This document shows positions 53,431 through 63,004 of a stretch of DNA of 64,000 nt, in pieces (position 1 is the stretch's first letter; each line of letters starts with the position of its first letter). The notes under the pieces were generated by a model. That model was not told the origin of the DNA and ran no database searches. It saw nothing but the letters and a program-made list of their open reading frames with translations. This stretch comes from an uncultured Acetobacteraceae bacterium (GTDB lineage: Bacteria; Pseudomonadota; Alphaproteobacteria; Acetobacterales; Acetobacteraceae). A program made the position numbers and the translations under genes. The DNA lies in the NCBI GenBank assembly GCA_943912335.1, contig CALTUD010000007.1:55147-119146 (forward strand), read 5' to 3'.

Positions 53431-53945
53431 TGTTTCGCCTCGCTGCTGCCGCCTGCGATTATCGCGGCGGAGACGTGTGACGTTCCGACGGCACGAGCGT
53501 GATCGGCATAAGCGCGGCTACTGCGCACGGATCGTTTTCTGGACCTGTCGGCCATGTCGGGTTGTTCGACGGATGAATGACGTTCTTCTCGCCGTTCCGC
53601 CATCGATGGCTCGTCCCGGAACCGATATTGGAAACGTCCTTCTCCCATATGCAGAAATGAATACTGTTGCGGAGTTCGGTCTCGCATACGAATTCTGCAA
53701 AGCTCGCGTCGAGACAATGATTCCGGCGATTTTTCGATTAATTTCCCGATAGGCCGGAGTATCGTTTCTTCGATTCTTTTCCGTCGTATCAACGGGCTTC
53801 CGATTTTCTCCTGCCGAAAGCCCGAAGAAACCAACCCAGATCTGCGTTTTTCGAGGGAACCTCCGGTTTCTTGACGCGTGCCATCTGTTCGGCGACGCCT
53901 GAAGTGCTGCTCGCGCTTTTCGTATCAAACGAAGGAATGAAACCG
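53431..53945. other. Gene-less spacer upstream of poxB
   Basis: About 515 bases with no convincing gene. Base composition is lower in GC than the surrounding coding DNA. A hairpin with CGGGCTT / AAGCCCG arms spans 53793-53824. Short frames on either strand have no codon bias. Probably the poxB promoter region; I cannot place a promoter by eye. Confidence 0.55.
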
Positions 53946-55670
53946 ATGCCGACAATTGCTGACCAGATGGTCGAGACCCTCCACGCGGCGGGCGTTCGCC
54001 GGGTTTGGGGCATTGTCGGCGACAGCCTGAACGGATTCACCGATGCGATCCGTCGTCGCGGCGAACTGCAATGGCTGCACGTGCGTCACGAAGAATCCGC
54101 TGCCTTCGCCGCGGCTGGCGAAGCGGAAGCGACCGGCGAACTCGCCGTCTGCGCTGGCAGCTGCGGACCGGGCAATCTGCATCTGATCAACGGTCTGTTC
54201 GACGCACAGCGTTCGCGGGTGCCGGTGGTGGCGATCGCGGCGCATATCCCGTCCGCCGAAATCGGCTCCGGCTACTTCCAGGAAACCCACCCCGAAGAGC
54301 TGTTCCGCGAGTGTTCCGGCTACTGCGAACTGGTGTCGAGCGTCGCGCAGATGCCGCGCGTCCTGGACACGGCGATCCGTCGCGCGGTGGCGGATCGGTG
54401 CGTGGCCGTGGTCGTGATCCCCGGCGACATCATGCTGAAGAGCATTCCCGAGATTGTGCCGGCGCATCGTGCGGCGTTGCTGCCGCCGGCGCCGCGCATC
54501 GTGCCGCCGCTGCCGGTGGTGCAGCAACTCGCCGCGTTGCTGAACGAAGGCAAGCGCGTCACGCTTCTGTGCGGCGGCGGCGTGGCCGGTGCGCATGATG
54601 CGGTGGTGAAGCTGGCGGAAACCTTGCAGGCGCCGATCGTGCACGCGCTGCGCGGCAAGCAGCATATCGAACATGACAATCCCTACGATGTCGGCATGAC
54701 CGGCCTGATCGGCTTCTCGTCCGGCTATCACGCCATGGGCTCGTGCGACGTGCTGCTGATGCTGGGCACGGATTTTCCGTACCGCCAGTTCTATCCGGAG
54801 GGCGCGCGGATCGCGCAGGTCGATACGCGGGCGCAGAATCTGGGGCGCCGCGCACCGATCGAACTCGGCGTTCTGGGCGATGTCGGCGAAACGCTGGAGC
54901 TTCTGCTGCCGCTTCTGCAGAAGAAGACCGACAACGCCCATCTTGCCGCCGCGACCAAGCATTATGCTGAAGCGCGCGCGGGGCTGGACAAGCTGGCGAC
55001 CGGCAAGCCGGGCGGACGCCTGCATCCGCAGCACGTGATGCGTGTGCTGAGCGAGCGCGCCAATGCCGACGCCGCCTTCACCGCCGATGTGGGGCTGCCG
55101 ACGGTGTGGAGCGCGCGCTATCTCGCCATGACCGGCCAGCGCAGCCTGATCGGATCGTTCTGGCACGGCTCCATGGCCAATGCGATGCCGCAGGCGATCG
55201 GCGTGCAGGCCGCCTGCCCCGGTCGTCAGGTGATCTCCTTGTCCGGCGATGGCGGCTTCACCATGCTGATGGGCGACATGCTGTCGTTGAAGCAGCTCGC
55301 CCTTCCGGTGAAGGTGGTCATCTTCAACAACAGCGCGCTGGGCTTCATCGAACTGGAACAGAAATCCTCCGGCTTCGTGGATTTCGGCACCGGCTTCGAG
55401 AACCCGAATTTCGCCGCGATGGCGGAAGCGACCGGCATCAAGGGCATCCGCATCGACGATCCGGCCAAACTGGAAGCCGGGATCGCCGAAGCCTTCGCCC
55501 ATCCGGGCCCGGTGGTGATCGACGCCGTAGTGGAGCGCATGGAAATGGCGATGCCGCCCAAGGTGACGGGCGAGATGGCCAAAGGCTTCACGCTCTACAT
55601 GATCAAGGCGGTGCTGAACGGGCGCGGCGACGAAGTGGTCGAGTTGGCGAAGGCGAACCTGCTGCGCTGA
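53946..55670 (+). CDS. poxB: Pyruvate dehydrogenase (quinone) PoxB
   Basis: 574 residues from the ATG at 53946 (GAAGGA nine bases upstream; an ATG at 53937 touches that SD). Close to E. coli PoxB in length (572). Thiamine-diphosphate enzyme with FAD that oxidatively decarboxylates pyruvate to acetate and CO2, passing electrons to the quinone pool. Active-site Glu49/50 is in RHEESAAF. The ThDP motif is GDGG...NN near residue 430. The C-terminal RGDEVVELAKANLLR resembles the E. coli tail that binds membrane. Followed by a 112-base structured spacer and dihydroxyacetone kinase. Confidence 0.94.
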   Translation: MPTIADQMVETLHAAGVRRVWGIVGDSLNGFTDAIRRRGELQWLHVRHEESAAFAAAGEAEATGELAVCAGSCGPGNLHLINGLFDAQRSRVPVVAIAAHIPSAEIGSGYFQETHPEELFRECSGYCELVSSVAQMPRVLDTAIRRAVADRCVAVVVIPGDIMLKSIPEIVPAHRAALLPPAPRIVPPLPVVQQLAALLNEGKRVTLLCGGGVAGAHDAVVKLAETLQAPIVHALRGKQHIEHDNPYDVGMTGLIGFSSGYHAMGSCDVLLMLGTDFPYRQFYPEGARIAQVDTRAQNLGRRAPIELGVLGDVGETLELLLPLLQKKTDNAHLAAATKHYAEARAGLDKLATGKPGGRLHPQHVMRVLSERANADAAFTADVGLPTVWSARYLAMTGQRSLIGSFWHGSMANAMPQAIGVQAACPGRQVISLSGDGGFTMLMGDMLSLKQLALPVKVVIFNNSALGFIELEQKSSGFVDFGTGFENPNFAAMAEATGIKGIRIDDPAKLEAGIAEAFAHPGPVVIDAVVERMEMAMPPKVTGEMAKGFTLYMIKAVLNGRGDEVVELAKANLLR

Positions 55671-55691
55671 GGTCCGACTTCCCACGACAGA

Positions 55692-55747
55692 GGGTGGTGA
55701 CACCGGCCCGAACCGGGCGTTTGATGCCCGAAAGGCCGGCACCACCC
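55692..55747 (+). ncRNA. Long compound hairpin in the poxB-dhaK spacer (no known RNA family recognised)
   Basis: Outer stem GGGTGGTG (55692-55699) pairs with CACCACCC (55740-55747). After an ACA bulge, CCGGCC (55703-55708) pairs with GGCCGG (55734-55739). The inner loop has CGGGC/GCCCG (55714-55718 with 55726-55730). The total is a 56-base near-perfect rod. No T-tract follows, so it is not a plain terminator. It may be an mRNA stabiliser or a sensor element. Confidence 0.6.
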
Positions 55748-55752
55748 GGATC

Positions 55753-55782
55753 GCCGGCGACCTTGATCGGGGAAACGCCGGC
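55753..55782 (+). promoter_or_regulatory. Start-proximal hairpin holding the dhaK ribosome-binding site
   Basis: GCCGGCG (55753-55759) pairs with CGCCGGC (55776-55782), the last base adjoining the ATG. The likely SD GGGGA lies in the 16-base loop. Pairing would place the start codon right at the base of a GC-rich stem. Confidence 0.5.
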
Positions 55783-57429
55783 ATGAGCCATCTGATGAAC
55801 ACGCGTACGTCGTTGGTCGCGGATGCGATCGAGGGCGAACTCCGGGCGGCCGGTGGGCGGCTCGTGCGTCTGGACGGTTTCCCCGATATCCGCGTCGTGC
55901 TCAGGCGCGACCACGATCCGGACAAGGTGGCAATCGTGTCCGGCGGCGGAGCCGGACACGAACCAGCTCATGCCGGCTTCGTCGGACGCGGCATGCTGAC
56001 CGCCGCCGTCGCGGGCGACGTGTTCGCCTCGCCGAGCACGGAAGCGGTGCTGTCCGCGATCATGGCGGTGGGCGGTCCGGCGGGCGTTCTGCTGGTGGTG
56101 AAGAACTACACCGGCGACCGGCTGAATTTCGGGCTGGCCGCGGAACGCGCGCGGGCGGCGGGCATCCGTGTGGAAACGGTGATCGTCGGCGACGACATAG
56201 CCCTGCCCGACCTGGCGCAGCCGCGCGGCATCGCCGGCACCTTGTTCGTGCACAAGATCGCGGGCGCGTTGGCCGAGGCAGGCGAAACCCTGGAGCGCGT
56301 GACGGCGGCGGCGCGTGCGGTAGCTGAAGAAACGCGCTCGATCGGCATGGCGCTGTCCACCTGCACCGTGCCCGGCCAGGACAACGAAAGCCGTTTGGCG
56401 CCGGGCGAAGCGGAGCTGGGGCTCGGCATCCATGGCGAGCCCGGTGCCGAGCGCGGCGCGGTGGCATCGGCAACGGATACGGTGGTGACCATGCTCGGCC
56501 GTCTGGATGGGGTCGGGGACGACGGGCCTCTGGCGCTGCTGGTGAACAATCTGGGCGGTCTGCCGCCGCTGGAACTGGCCGTGGCCACCGACTGCGCGTT
56601 GCGGATTCTGGGCGGACGCGCCGGCCTGCTGATCGGCCCGGCGCCGATGATGACCTCGCTCGACATGAAGGGGTTCTCCCTGTCCGTTCTGCCGCTGGAC
56701 GAGGAACGGCGCGCGGCACTGCTCGCACCGACCGAGGCGCGGGGCTGGCCTTCGGCGACGGCACCGGCAGCGCCGGACACCATCCCGCTGCCGGTCCTGC
56801 CGGGTGCCGGCGAGATGGGCGCGTCGAGCGGCCCGCAAACCGGCGCCGATGCACGCGACACGCTGGCGCGCGTCTTCGCTGCACTGATCGCGCAGGAAGA
56901 CGCATTGAACCGGCTGGATGCGCGCGTGGGCGACGGCGATACGGGCTCGACCGTGGCGCGCGCCGCGACGCTCCTTGCGGCCGAACTGGACCGTCTGGTG
57001 CAGCCGCATTGGGGCGAAACCCTGCTGGCGATCGGCCAGACCGCCGGCAAGGCGATGGGCGGGTCGAGCGGCGTGGTGGCGTCGATCTTCCTGTCCGCCG
57101 CCGGCGGCGCGCTGGGCAACGGCGCGGACTGGGCGAAGGCATTGGCGACCGGGCTGGAACGCGTGTCGTTCCATGGCGGCGCATCCGAAGGCGACCGGAC
57201 GGCGCTGGACGCGCTGGCGCCGGCGATCCGCGCGCTGGACGGGGGCGGATCGGTCGCGGACGCGGCGCGGGCGGCGCAGAACGGCGCGGAGCGGACGGCG
57301 GAGATCGTGCAGACCAAATCCGGCCGGTCGAGCTATCTTCGCGCCGACGATCTGCGCGGCGTCGCCGATCCGGGCGCGGTGGCCGTGGCGGCGATCTTCG
57401 CCAGCCTGGCGCAGTCCTGGCCCGGCTGA
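55783..57429 (+). CDS. dhaK: Dihydroxyacetone kinase (fused DhaK-DhaL, ATP-dependent)
   Basis: 548 residues with a DhaK domain (1-320) and a DhaL/DAK2 domain (350-545) in one chain, as in ATP-using kinases. GGGAGHEPAHAGF (54-66) and the covalent-hemiaminal His217 (GIHGEP) mark DhaK. DGDTGST near 387 is the metal/ATP-binding motif of DhaL. It phosphorylates dihydroxyacetone to DHAP. In acetic acid bacteria dihydroxyacetone arises from periplasmic glycerol oxidation, so this enzyme would recover it for the cell. Position after poxB and before actP suggests shared control. Confidence 0.94.
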   Translation: MSHLMNTRTSLVADAIEGELRAAGGRLVRLDGFPDIRVVLRRDHDPDKVAIVSGGGAGHEPAHAGFVGRGMLTAAVAGDVFASPSTEAVLSAIMAVGGPAGVLLVVKNYTGDRLNFGLAAERARAAGIRVETVIVGDDIALPDLAQPRGIAGTLFVHKIAGALAEAGETLERVTAAARAVAEETRSIGMALSTCTVPGQDNESRLAPGEAELGLGIHGEPGAERGAVASATDTVVTMLGRLDGVGDDGPLALLVNNLGGLPPLELAVATDCALRILGGRAGLLIGPAPMMTSLDMKGFSLSVLPLDEERRAALLAPTEARGWPSATAPAAPDTIPLPVLPGAGEMGASSGPQTGADARDTLARVFAALIAQEDALNRLDARVGDGDTGSTVARAATLLAAELDRLVQPHWGETLLAIGQTAGKAMGGSSGVVASIFLSAAGGALGNGADWAKALATGLERVSFHGGASEGDRTALDALAPAIRALDGGGSVADAARAAQNGAERTAEIVQTKSGRSSYLRADDLRGVADPGAVAVAAIFASLAQSWPG

Positions 57430-57602
57430 CAGGCGGAACGGGGTGTCGGCGAGACGCCGTCGCCCCGACGACCCGGACCGCGTTGCCGATCGGCACGGTC
57501 CATGGCGGACGCCTCGGCGCGAATGCCACACTCTGAAGCGGATCGCGCCGCGCGATGATCGGCGCTGCCGGCGAGGCCGAACCCGGCTTCCCGCGCCCGA
57601 TC

Positions 57603-57631
57603 CTGGATGTTACGGAAACGTCATCATCCAG
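57603..57631 (+). promoter_or_regulatory. Hairpin in the leader of the DUF485 gene
   Basis: CTGGATG (57603-57609) pairs with CATCCAG (57625-57631) with an internal ACG/CGT mini-stem. It is followed by AAAAAAGG, which is the SD six bases from the ATG. The orientation rules out a terminator for this strand. Confidence 0.45.
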
Positions 57632-57645
57632 AAAAAAGGCAAACC

Positions 57646-57981
57646 ATGCCATCCGTGGAAACGCCCGCCGGACGAACGGAGTCCGGCCTCACCGCCGCCA
57701 TCGCCGCTGATCCGGACTTCCGTGTTCTTGCCGCCCGCCGGGCGCGTCTCGGCCTGCTGGTCGTGATCCCGACCATGGTGATCTATTTCGGCTACATCGC
57801 CGTGCTGGTGACGGCGCCCGAGATCCTGCGGGTGCGGATCGGCCAGGCGACGACGCTGGGGCTGCCGGTCGGCCTCGGCGTGATGATCGCGACCTTCCTG
57901 CTGGTCCTGTTCTATGTGCGCCGTTCCGCGTCGCAGCTCGACCGGCTGTGTCAGGCCATCGTCGCACGGCATGCGCGATGA
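57646..57981 (+). CDS. DUF485 membrane protein (ActP companion, YjcH-like)
   Basis: 111 residues from the ATG at 57646 with AAGG six bases upstream. The pattern DPDFRVLAARRARLGLLV... followed by two helices (IPTMVIYFGYIAVLVTAP; LPVGLGVMIATFLLVLFYV) is typical of DUF485/YjcH proteins that precede acetate permease ActP. Its stop overlaps the actP start (ATGA). It is probably a small accessory of the transporter. Confidence 0.93.
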   Translation: MPSVETPAGRTESGLTAAIAADPDFRVLAARRARLGLLVVIPTMVIYFGYIAVLVTAPEILRVRIGQATTLGLPVGLGVMIATFLLVLFYVRRSASQLDRLCQAIVARHAR

Positions 57982-59654
57982 GCCGTGCATCGAAAGGGCG
58001 GATCGCCGCCCTGTCCGCGACGGCACTGCTCATGCCGACGCTGGCCTTCGCCGCCGGCCTCGAGACCGGGCCCGTGGTGCGTCAGAAGCTGAACCTGACC
58101 GCGATCGGCATGTTCCTGGTGTTCGTTCTGGTGACCCTCGGCATCACCTTCTGGGCGGCGCGTCGGACGCGCTCCGTGGGCGATTTCTACAATGCCGGCG
58201 GCGGCATCACCGGGTTCCAGAACGGCCTGGCGATCGCCGGCGACTACGTGTCGGCCGCCTCGTTCCTGGGCATCTCCGCGCTGGTCTACACCTCGGGCTA
58301 TGACGGGCTGATCTATTCGATCGGCTTCCTGGTCGGCTGGCCGATCGTGGTCGGTCTGCTGGCGGACCGTCTGCGCAATCTGGGCCGGTTCACCTTCGCC
58401 GACGCGGTGTCCTACCGCCTGCAGCCCGGGCCGGTGCGCACGGTGGCGGCGGTGAACTCCCTCGTGGTGGTGCTGTTCTACCTGATCGCGCAGATGGTCG
58501 GCGCGGGCGCGCTGATCGAGACCCTGTTCGGCCTGCCCTACAACGCGGCCGAGATCATCGTCGGCGTGCTGATGATCCTCTACGTGCTGTTCGGCGGCAT
58601 GCTGGCGACCACCTGGGTACAGATCATCAAGGCCTGCCTGATGCTGGCCGGCACCACGACGATCGTGCTGCTGACCCTGTCGCATTTCGGCTTCTCGCTC
58701 GACGCTCTGTTCGCGGCCTCGGTGACGGCGCATCCGAAACACGCGGCGATCATGGCGCCGGGCGCGCTGGTGGCGCATCCGCTCTCCACGGTCTCGCTCG
58801 GCATCGCGCTGATGTTCGGCACGGGCGGCCTGCCGCATATCCTGATGCGCTTCTTCACCGTGCCCGACGCCCGCGCGGCCCGATCCTCGATCGCCTGGGC
58901 GACGGGTCTGGTCGGCTACTTCTATGTGATGACCTCGCTGGTCGGCTTCGGCGCGATCGCGCTGATCTCACACGACCCGAGCTATCTCGACGCCGCAGGC
59001 AAGCTGCGCGGCAGCACCACCATGGCGGCGCTGCACCTGTCGCACGCGGTGGGCGGCAATCTGATGCTGGGCTTCATGTCGGCGGTGGCCTTCGCGACCA
59101 TCCTGGCGGTGGTGGCCGGGCTGACCATCGCCGGCGCCTCGGCGATCAGCCACGATCTCTACGCCTGCGTCCTGCGTCGCGGCGAGGATCCGGGCGGCGT
59201 GGCGGAGAAGCGTGTGACGCGGATCACCTCGTTGGTGATCGGGCTGATCGCGGTGGTGTTGGGCATCCTGTTCCAGGGCGAGAACGTCGCCTTCCTGGTG
59301 GCGCTCGCCTTCGCGGTCGCGGCCAGCGCCAATTTCCCGGTGCTGCTGCTGGCGATGTACTGGCGCGGCTTCACCACGCGCGGCGCGGTGTGGGGCGGCT
59401 GGCTCGGCATGATCTCGTCGGTGGGCCTGACCATTCTGAGCAAGGTGGTGTGGGTGGCGATCCTGGGCTTCCCGCATCCGCTGTTCGGTCTGGAAAGCCC
59501 GGCGATCCTCTCGCTGCCGCTGGGTTTCCTGGGCGGCTGGCTGGGTTCGGTTACCGATCGCACCCCGCGTGCCGCGCGCGAACGGGCCGCGTTCGACGAG
59601 CAATACGTGCGCTCGCAGACCGGCATCGGCGCCGCGGCCGCTTCGTCGCACTGA
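57978..59654 (+). CDS. actP: Cation/acetate symporter ActP (SSS family)
   Basis: 558 residues with about 13 transmembrane helices. Signal-like N-terminus ends near LAFAAG. Sodium:solute symporter signatures are visible: DFYNAGGGITGFQNGLAIAGDYVSAASFLG (in part FYNAGGGITGFQNGLAIAGD), and GFGAIAL, GLTIAGASAISHDLYA. Imports acetate and other short monocarboxylates. Coupled to DUF485 by ATGA and lies in the poxB-dhaK-actP run, so acetate made by PoxB can be re-used after export. Confidence 0.95.
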   Translation: MSRASKGRIAALSATALLMPTLAFAAGLETGPVVRQKLNLTAIGMFLVFVLVTLGITFWAARRTRSVGDFYNAGGGITGFQNGLAIAGDYVSAASFLGISALVYTSGYDGLIYSIGFLVGWPIVVGLLADRLRNLGRFTFADAVSYRLQPGPVRTVAAVNSLVVVLFYLIAQMVGAGALIETLFGLPYNAAEIIVGVLMILYVLFGGMLATTWVQIIKACLMLAGTTTIVLLTLSHFGFSLDALFAASVTAHPKHAAIMAPGALVAHPLSTVSLGIALMFGTGGLPHILMRFFTVPDARAARSSIAWATGLVGYFYVMTSLVGFGAIALISHDPSYLDAAGKLRGSTTMAALHLSHAVGGNLMLGFMSAVAFATILAVVAGLTIAGASAISHDLYACVLRRGEDPGGVAEKRVTRITSLVIGLIAVVLGILFQGENVAFLVALAFAVAASANFPVLLLAMYWRGFTTRGAVWGGWLGMISSVGLTILSKVVWVAILGFPHPLFGLESPAILSLPLGFLGGWLGSVTDRTPRAARERAAFDEQYVRSQTGIGAAAASSH

Positions 59655-59662
59655 TCGTTCTG

Positions 59663-59710
59663 GCGACGGTCCCGATCAACGGGACCGTCGCGCCCGGAGC
59701 ATAACCGGGC
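59663..59710 (+). promoter_or_regulatory. Two strong hairpins in the actP-porin spacer
   Basis: GCGACGGTCCCG (59663-59674) pairs perfectly with CGGGACCGTCGC (59680-59691), a 12-bp stem with a 5-base loop. It is directly followed by GCCCGG/CCGGGC (59692-59710, 7-base loop). No T-run follows, so factor-dependent termination or message protection is more likely than intrinsic termination. Confidence 0.6.
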
Positions 59711-59742
59711 ATTCGAGGAAACCTCCAACCGGACCTGTTGCC

Positions 59743-61218
59743 ATGCGCGACTCCTCTGCCGGCCGACGCCGGTCTTCGCTCCTTCCCGTTCTGCTGACGG
59801 CCGCAACGACCGTCTCGTTCGCCGGCGCAGCCCATGCGCAGCGTGCCGAAACGGCGCAGACAGGCGATACGGACACCATCACCCAGCTCAAGATCGCGAC
59901 GCCCGCGCCGGCTTCGGCGACCATCGGCGGCACGCCCCCGATCGCCGCCTACGCGCCGCTGACCTGGCACGGCATCACGCTCTACGGCACGCTGGATGTC
60001 GGCGTCGGCTACATGTCGCACGGCCAGAAGCTGAGCACGTCGTTCGGGCCGGGGCTGAACTATCTCGTGTCCAGGAACAGCGGCCGCTCGCGCTGGGGCG
60101 TGGAGCCGAATGCGCTCGGCTATTCCTCTTTGGGCCTGAAGGGCCGGGAAACATTGGCGCCGGGCATCTCGTTCGTGTTCGACGCTCAGGGCACCTACCT
60201 TCCCACGTCCGGTCGTCTCTCCAACGGACTGGCCTCGCTGAACAGCAATAGCGGCGTGCCGCTGAGCCAGCAGAGCGGCAACGCGGACAGCAACCGCAAC
60301 GGGCAGGTGTTCAACTCCTTCGCCTATTTCGGTCTGAGCACGAAGCTGGGCACCCTGACTTTCGGACGCCAGAACGGTTTCGATCTTGACGGCGTGATCG
60401 CCTACGATCCGCTCTTCGCGTCCAATGCCTTCTCGGTGATCGGCTGGCAGGGCGCGACGGCGGGCACGGGCAACACGGAGAACGCCCGGCTCGACGACGT
60501 GCTGAAATACCTCGTGAATTTCGGCCCGATCCGAACCGGCGTGCTGTATCAGCTGCCGAACGTACCGGGCAAAGGCGGCAAGGACGGCCATGGCGGCGGT
60601 GGTGCCGTGCAGGTGGATATCGGTGCGACGCTGCGCGGATTGTCCGTGGACGCAATCTATTCGCATGTAGACGACGCGATCGCCGCATCCAGCCTGACCG
60701 CGGCGCAACAGCGCGTATCGCCCCCGAATTCCCTGGCGGCGACAGTGTCCGACACGTCGAGCGTGATGCTTCTGGCGAAATACCGGATGAAGCGGCTGAG
60801 CCTGTTCGCGGGCTACGAGAACATCCGTTACGCCAATCCGGGCAATCCGGTGATCGCCGGCACCTACGATTACGGCTACCAGCTGGCGGTGGTGAACAAC
60901 GGTGCCTTCCTGCGCAACAAGCTGTTCCAGGTGGTGTGGACGGGCGCGCGCTACGCGGTGACGCCCAAGCTGTCGCTGGATGCCGCCTATTACCATGAGC
61001 ATCAGAACAGTTTCGCCGCCAATCGCTGCACCGATGCGAGCCAGGCGAGCTGCTCCGGCAATCTGGACGCGGCGTCGGTGGTGGCTGATTACCGCGTGTC
61101 CAAGCGGTTCGAGGTGTATGGCGGCGCCATGCTCTCGATGGTGAACAACGGTCTGGCGAGCGGCTTCCTGAACCGGAGCAATGTGGATCCTACGGTGGGT
61201 GGCCGCTTCACCTTCTGA
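59743..61218 (+). CDS. General porin (gram-negative type, Porin_4-like)
   Basis: 491 residues from the ATG at 59743. Signal peptide ends at AAHAQR (about residue 33). The mature protein is a 16-strand porin with LYGTLDVGVGYMSHGQKL (in part), GLKGRETLAPGISFVFDAQG, FGRQNGF and a terminal GGRFTF. A single disulfide pair CTDASQASC near residue 429 is unusual. It is probably a diffusion channel for small acids or sugars and lies just after actP, which would suit acetate entry, though it has its own leader. Confidence 0.9.
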   Translation: MRDSSAGRRRSSLLPVLLTAATTVSFAGAAHAQRAETAQTGDTDTITQLKIATPAPASATIGGTPPIAAYAPLTWHGITLYGTLDVGVGYMSHGQKLSTSFGPGLNYLVSRNSGRSRWGVEPNALGYSSLGLKGRETLAPGISFVFDAQGTYLPTSGRLSNGLASLNSNSGVPLSQQSGNADSNRNGQVFNSFAYFGLSTKLGTLTFGRQNGFDLDGVIAYDPLFASNAFSVIGWQGATAGTGNTENARLDDVLKYLVNFGPIRTGVLYQLPNVPGKGGKDGHGGGGAVQVDIGATLRGLSVDAIYSHVDDAIAASSLTAAQQRVSPPNSLAATVSDTSSVMLLAKYRMKRLSLFAGYENIRYANPGNPVIAGTYDYGYQLAVVNNGAFLRNKLFQVVWTGARYAVTPKLSLDAAYYHEHQNSFAANRCTDASQASCSGNLDAASVVADYRVSKRFEVYGGAMLSMVNNGLASGFLNRSNVDPTVGGRFTF

Positions 61219-61300
61219 ACCCGCAGCCGGGTTTCGAGTGCAGGCAGACGACCGGCAGCGGAAGCCTCGCTGCCGGCGGCCGATCTCTGCGTTCGGCGGG

Positions 61301-61789
61301 TCAGACCGGTTTCGGCTGAAGGATGTCCAGCAGCTTCCGAAGCAGCTCGATCAAGGCGGCATAGTCGCTATGGCCCATCGCGTTTTCCGTGATGGCGCTG
61401 TGGCCATCCACGGCGCGCGTCACTTTCGTCGCCACGCTACGACCCAATGGGGTGATCTGCAGTTCGACCGCACGCTGGTCGTCAGCGGCGCGGCGGCGGG
61501 ACAGCAAGCCGCGATCCTCAAGCCGGTCCAGCAGAGGGCTGAGATTGCCGAGTTTGATCCCCAGCATTTCGCCGAGACGGCTCGGCCGGATATGCCGATT
61601 CTGACGCACGGCGATCAGAACCGTGAACTCCGTCGGGCGGAGGTCGAAAACGCGCACCTCATGGGTGACACGCTCAAGAACGGCGGCGTGGCAACGGCGG
61701 AGCAGGAAACCGAGATGGTCCCCGACCGGATTGATCAGCCCTTCCTCGGAGCCGAGCATGTCCGTGTCCACTCGATCGCCCATTACCAA
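61301..61789 (-). CDS. MarR-family transcriptional regulator
   Basis: 162 residues. Winged helix-turn-helix: RPTEFTVLIAVRQNRHIRPSRLGEMLGIKLGNLSPLLDRLEDRGLLSRRRAADDQRAV, cited as LRPTEFTVLIAV, SRLGEMLGIKLGNLSPLLDRLE and DQRAVELQITPLGR. Binds small aromatic or phenolic effectors in relatives. It converges on the porin gene; its target is unknown as no divergent neighbour is present. Confidence 0.92.
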   Translation of the reverse strand: MVMGDRVDTDMLGSEEGLINPVGDHLGFLLRRCHAAVLERVTHEVRVFDLRPTEFTVLIAVRQNRHIRPSRLGEMLGIKLGNLSPLLDRLEDRGLLSRRRAADDQRAVELQITPLGRSVATKVTRAVDGHSAITENAMGHSDYAALIELLRKLLDILQPKPV

Positions 61790-62784
<995 letters not shown>

Positions 62785-62802
62785 GGAGGTCGTGGCGGCG
62801 GG

Positions 62803-62832
62803 CTTATAGGATCATCCCGGCTCCGGTTGCAA
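62803..62832 (-). promoter_or_regulatory. Candidate promoter of tRNA-Ser
   Basis: On the minus strand TTGCAA (62832-62827), an 18-base spacer and TATAAG (62808-62803) form a good sigma-70-type promoter, about 20 bases before the tRNA 5' end. Confidence 0.6.
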
Positions 62833-62836
62833 GAGC

Positions 62837-62865
62837 TTGACAGCGGAAAGCCCGATCGGCTATGC
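62837..62865 (+). promoter_or_regulatory. Candidate promoter of rplU
   Basis: TTGACA (62837-62842), a 17-base spacer and CTATGC (62860-62865) form a sigma-70-type promoter on the plus strand. The -35 sits four bases from the tRNA -35, so the two promoters are back to back. Confidence 0.5.
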
Positions 62866-63004
62866 GCACCGCTCGCTGCGAAAGGCTTCATACCCGCCGC
62901 AGCGTCGTTCCGCGCATGCGTGGAGCCCACCATAAGAAGCGACTGGGGTTCCGCATGATCGCCACAAGGCGGCCGGGCCCGAGAGATCGGAAAGCAGGAT
63001 AAAC

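Noticed and set aside
53477..53955. Short frames on both strands upstream of poxB
   Set aside because: No codon bias, no SD, and no family resemblance.
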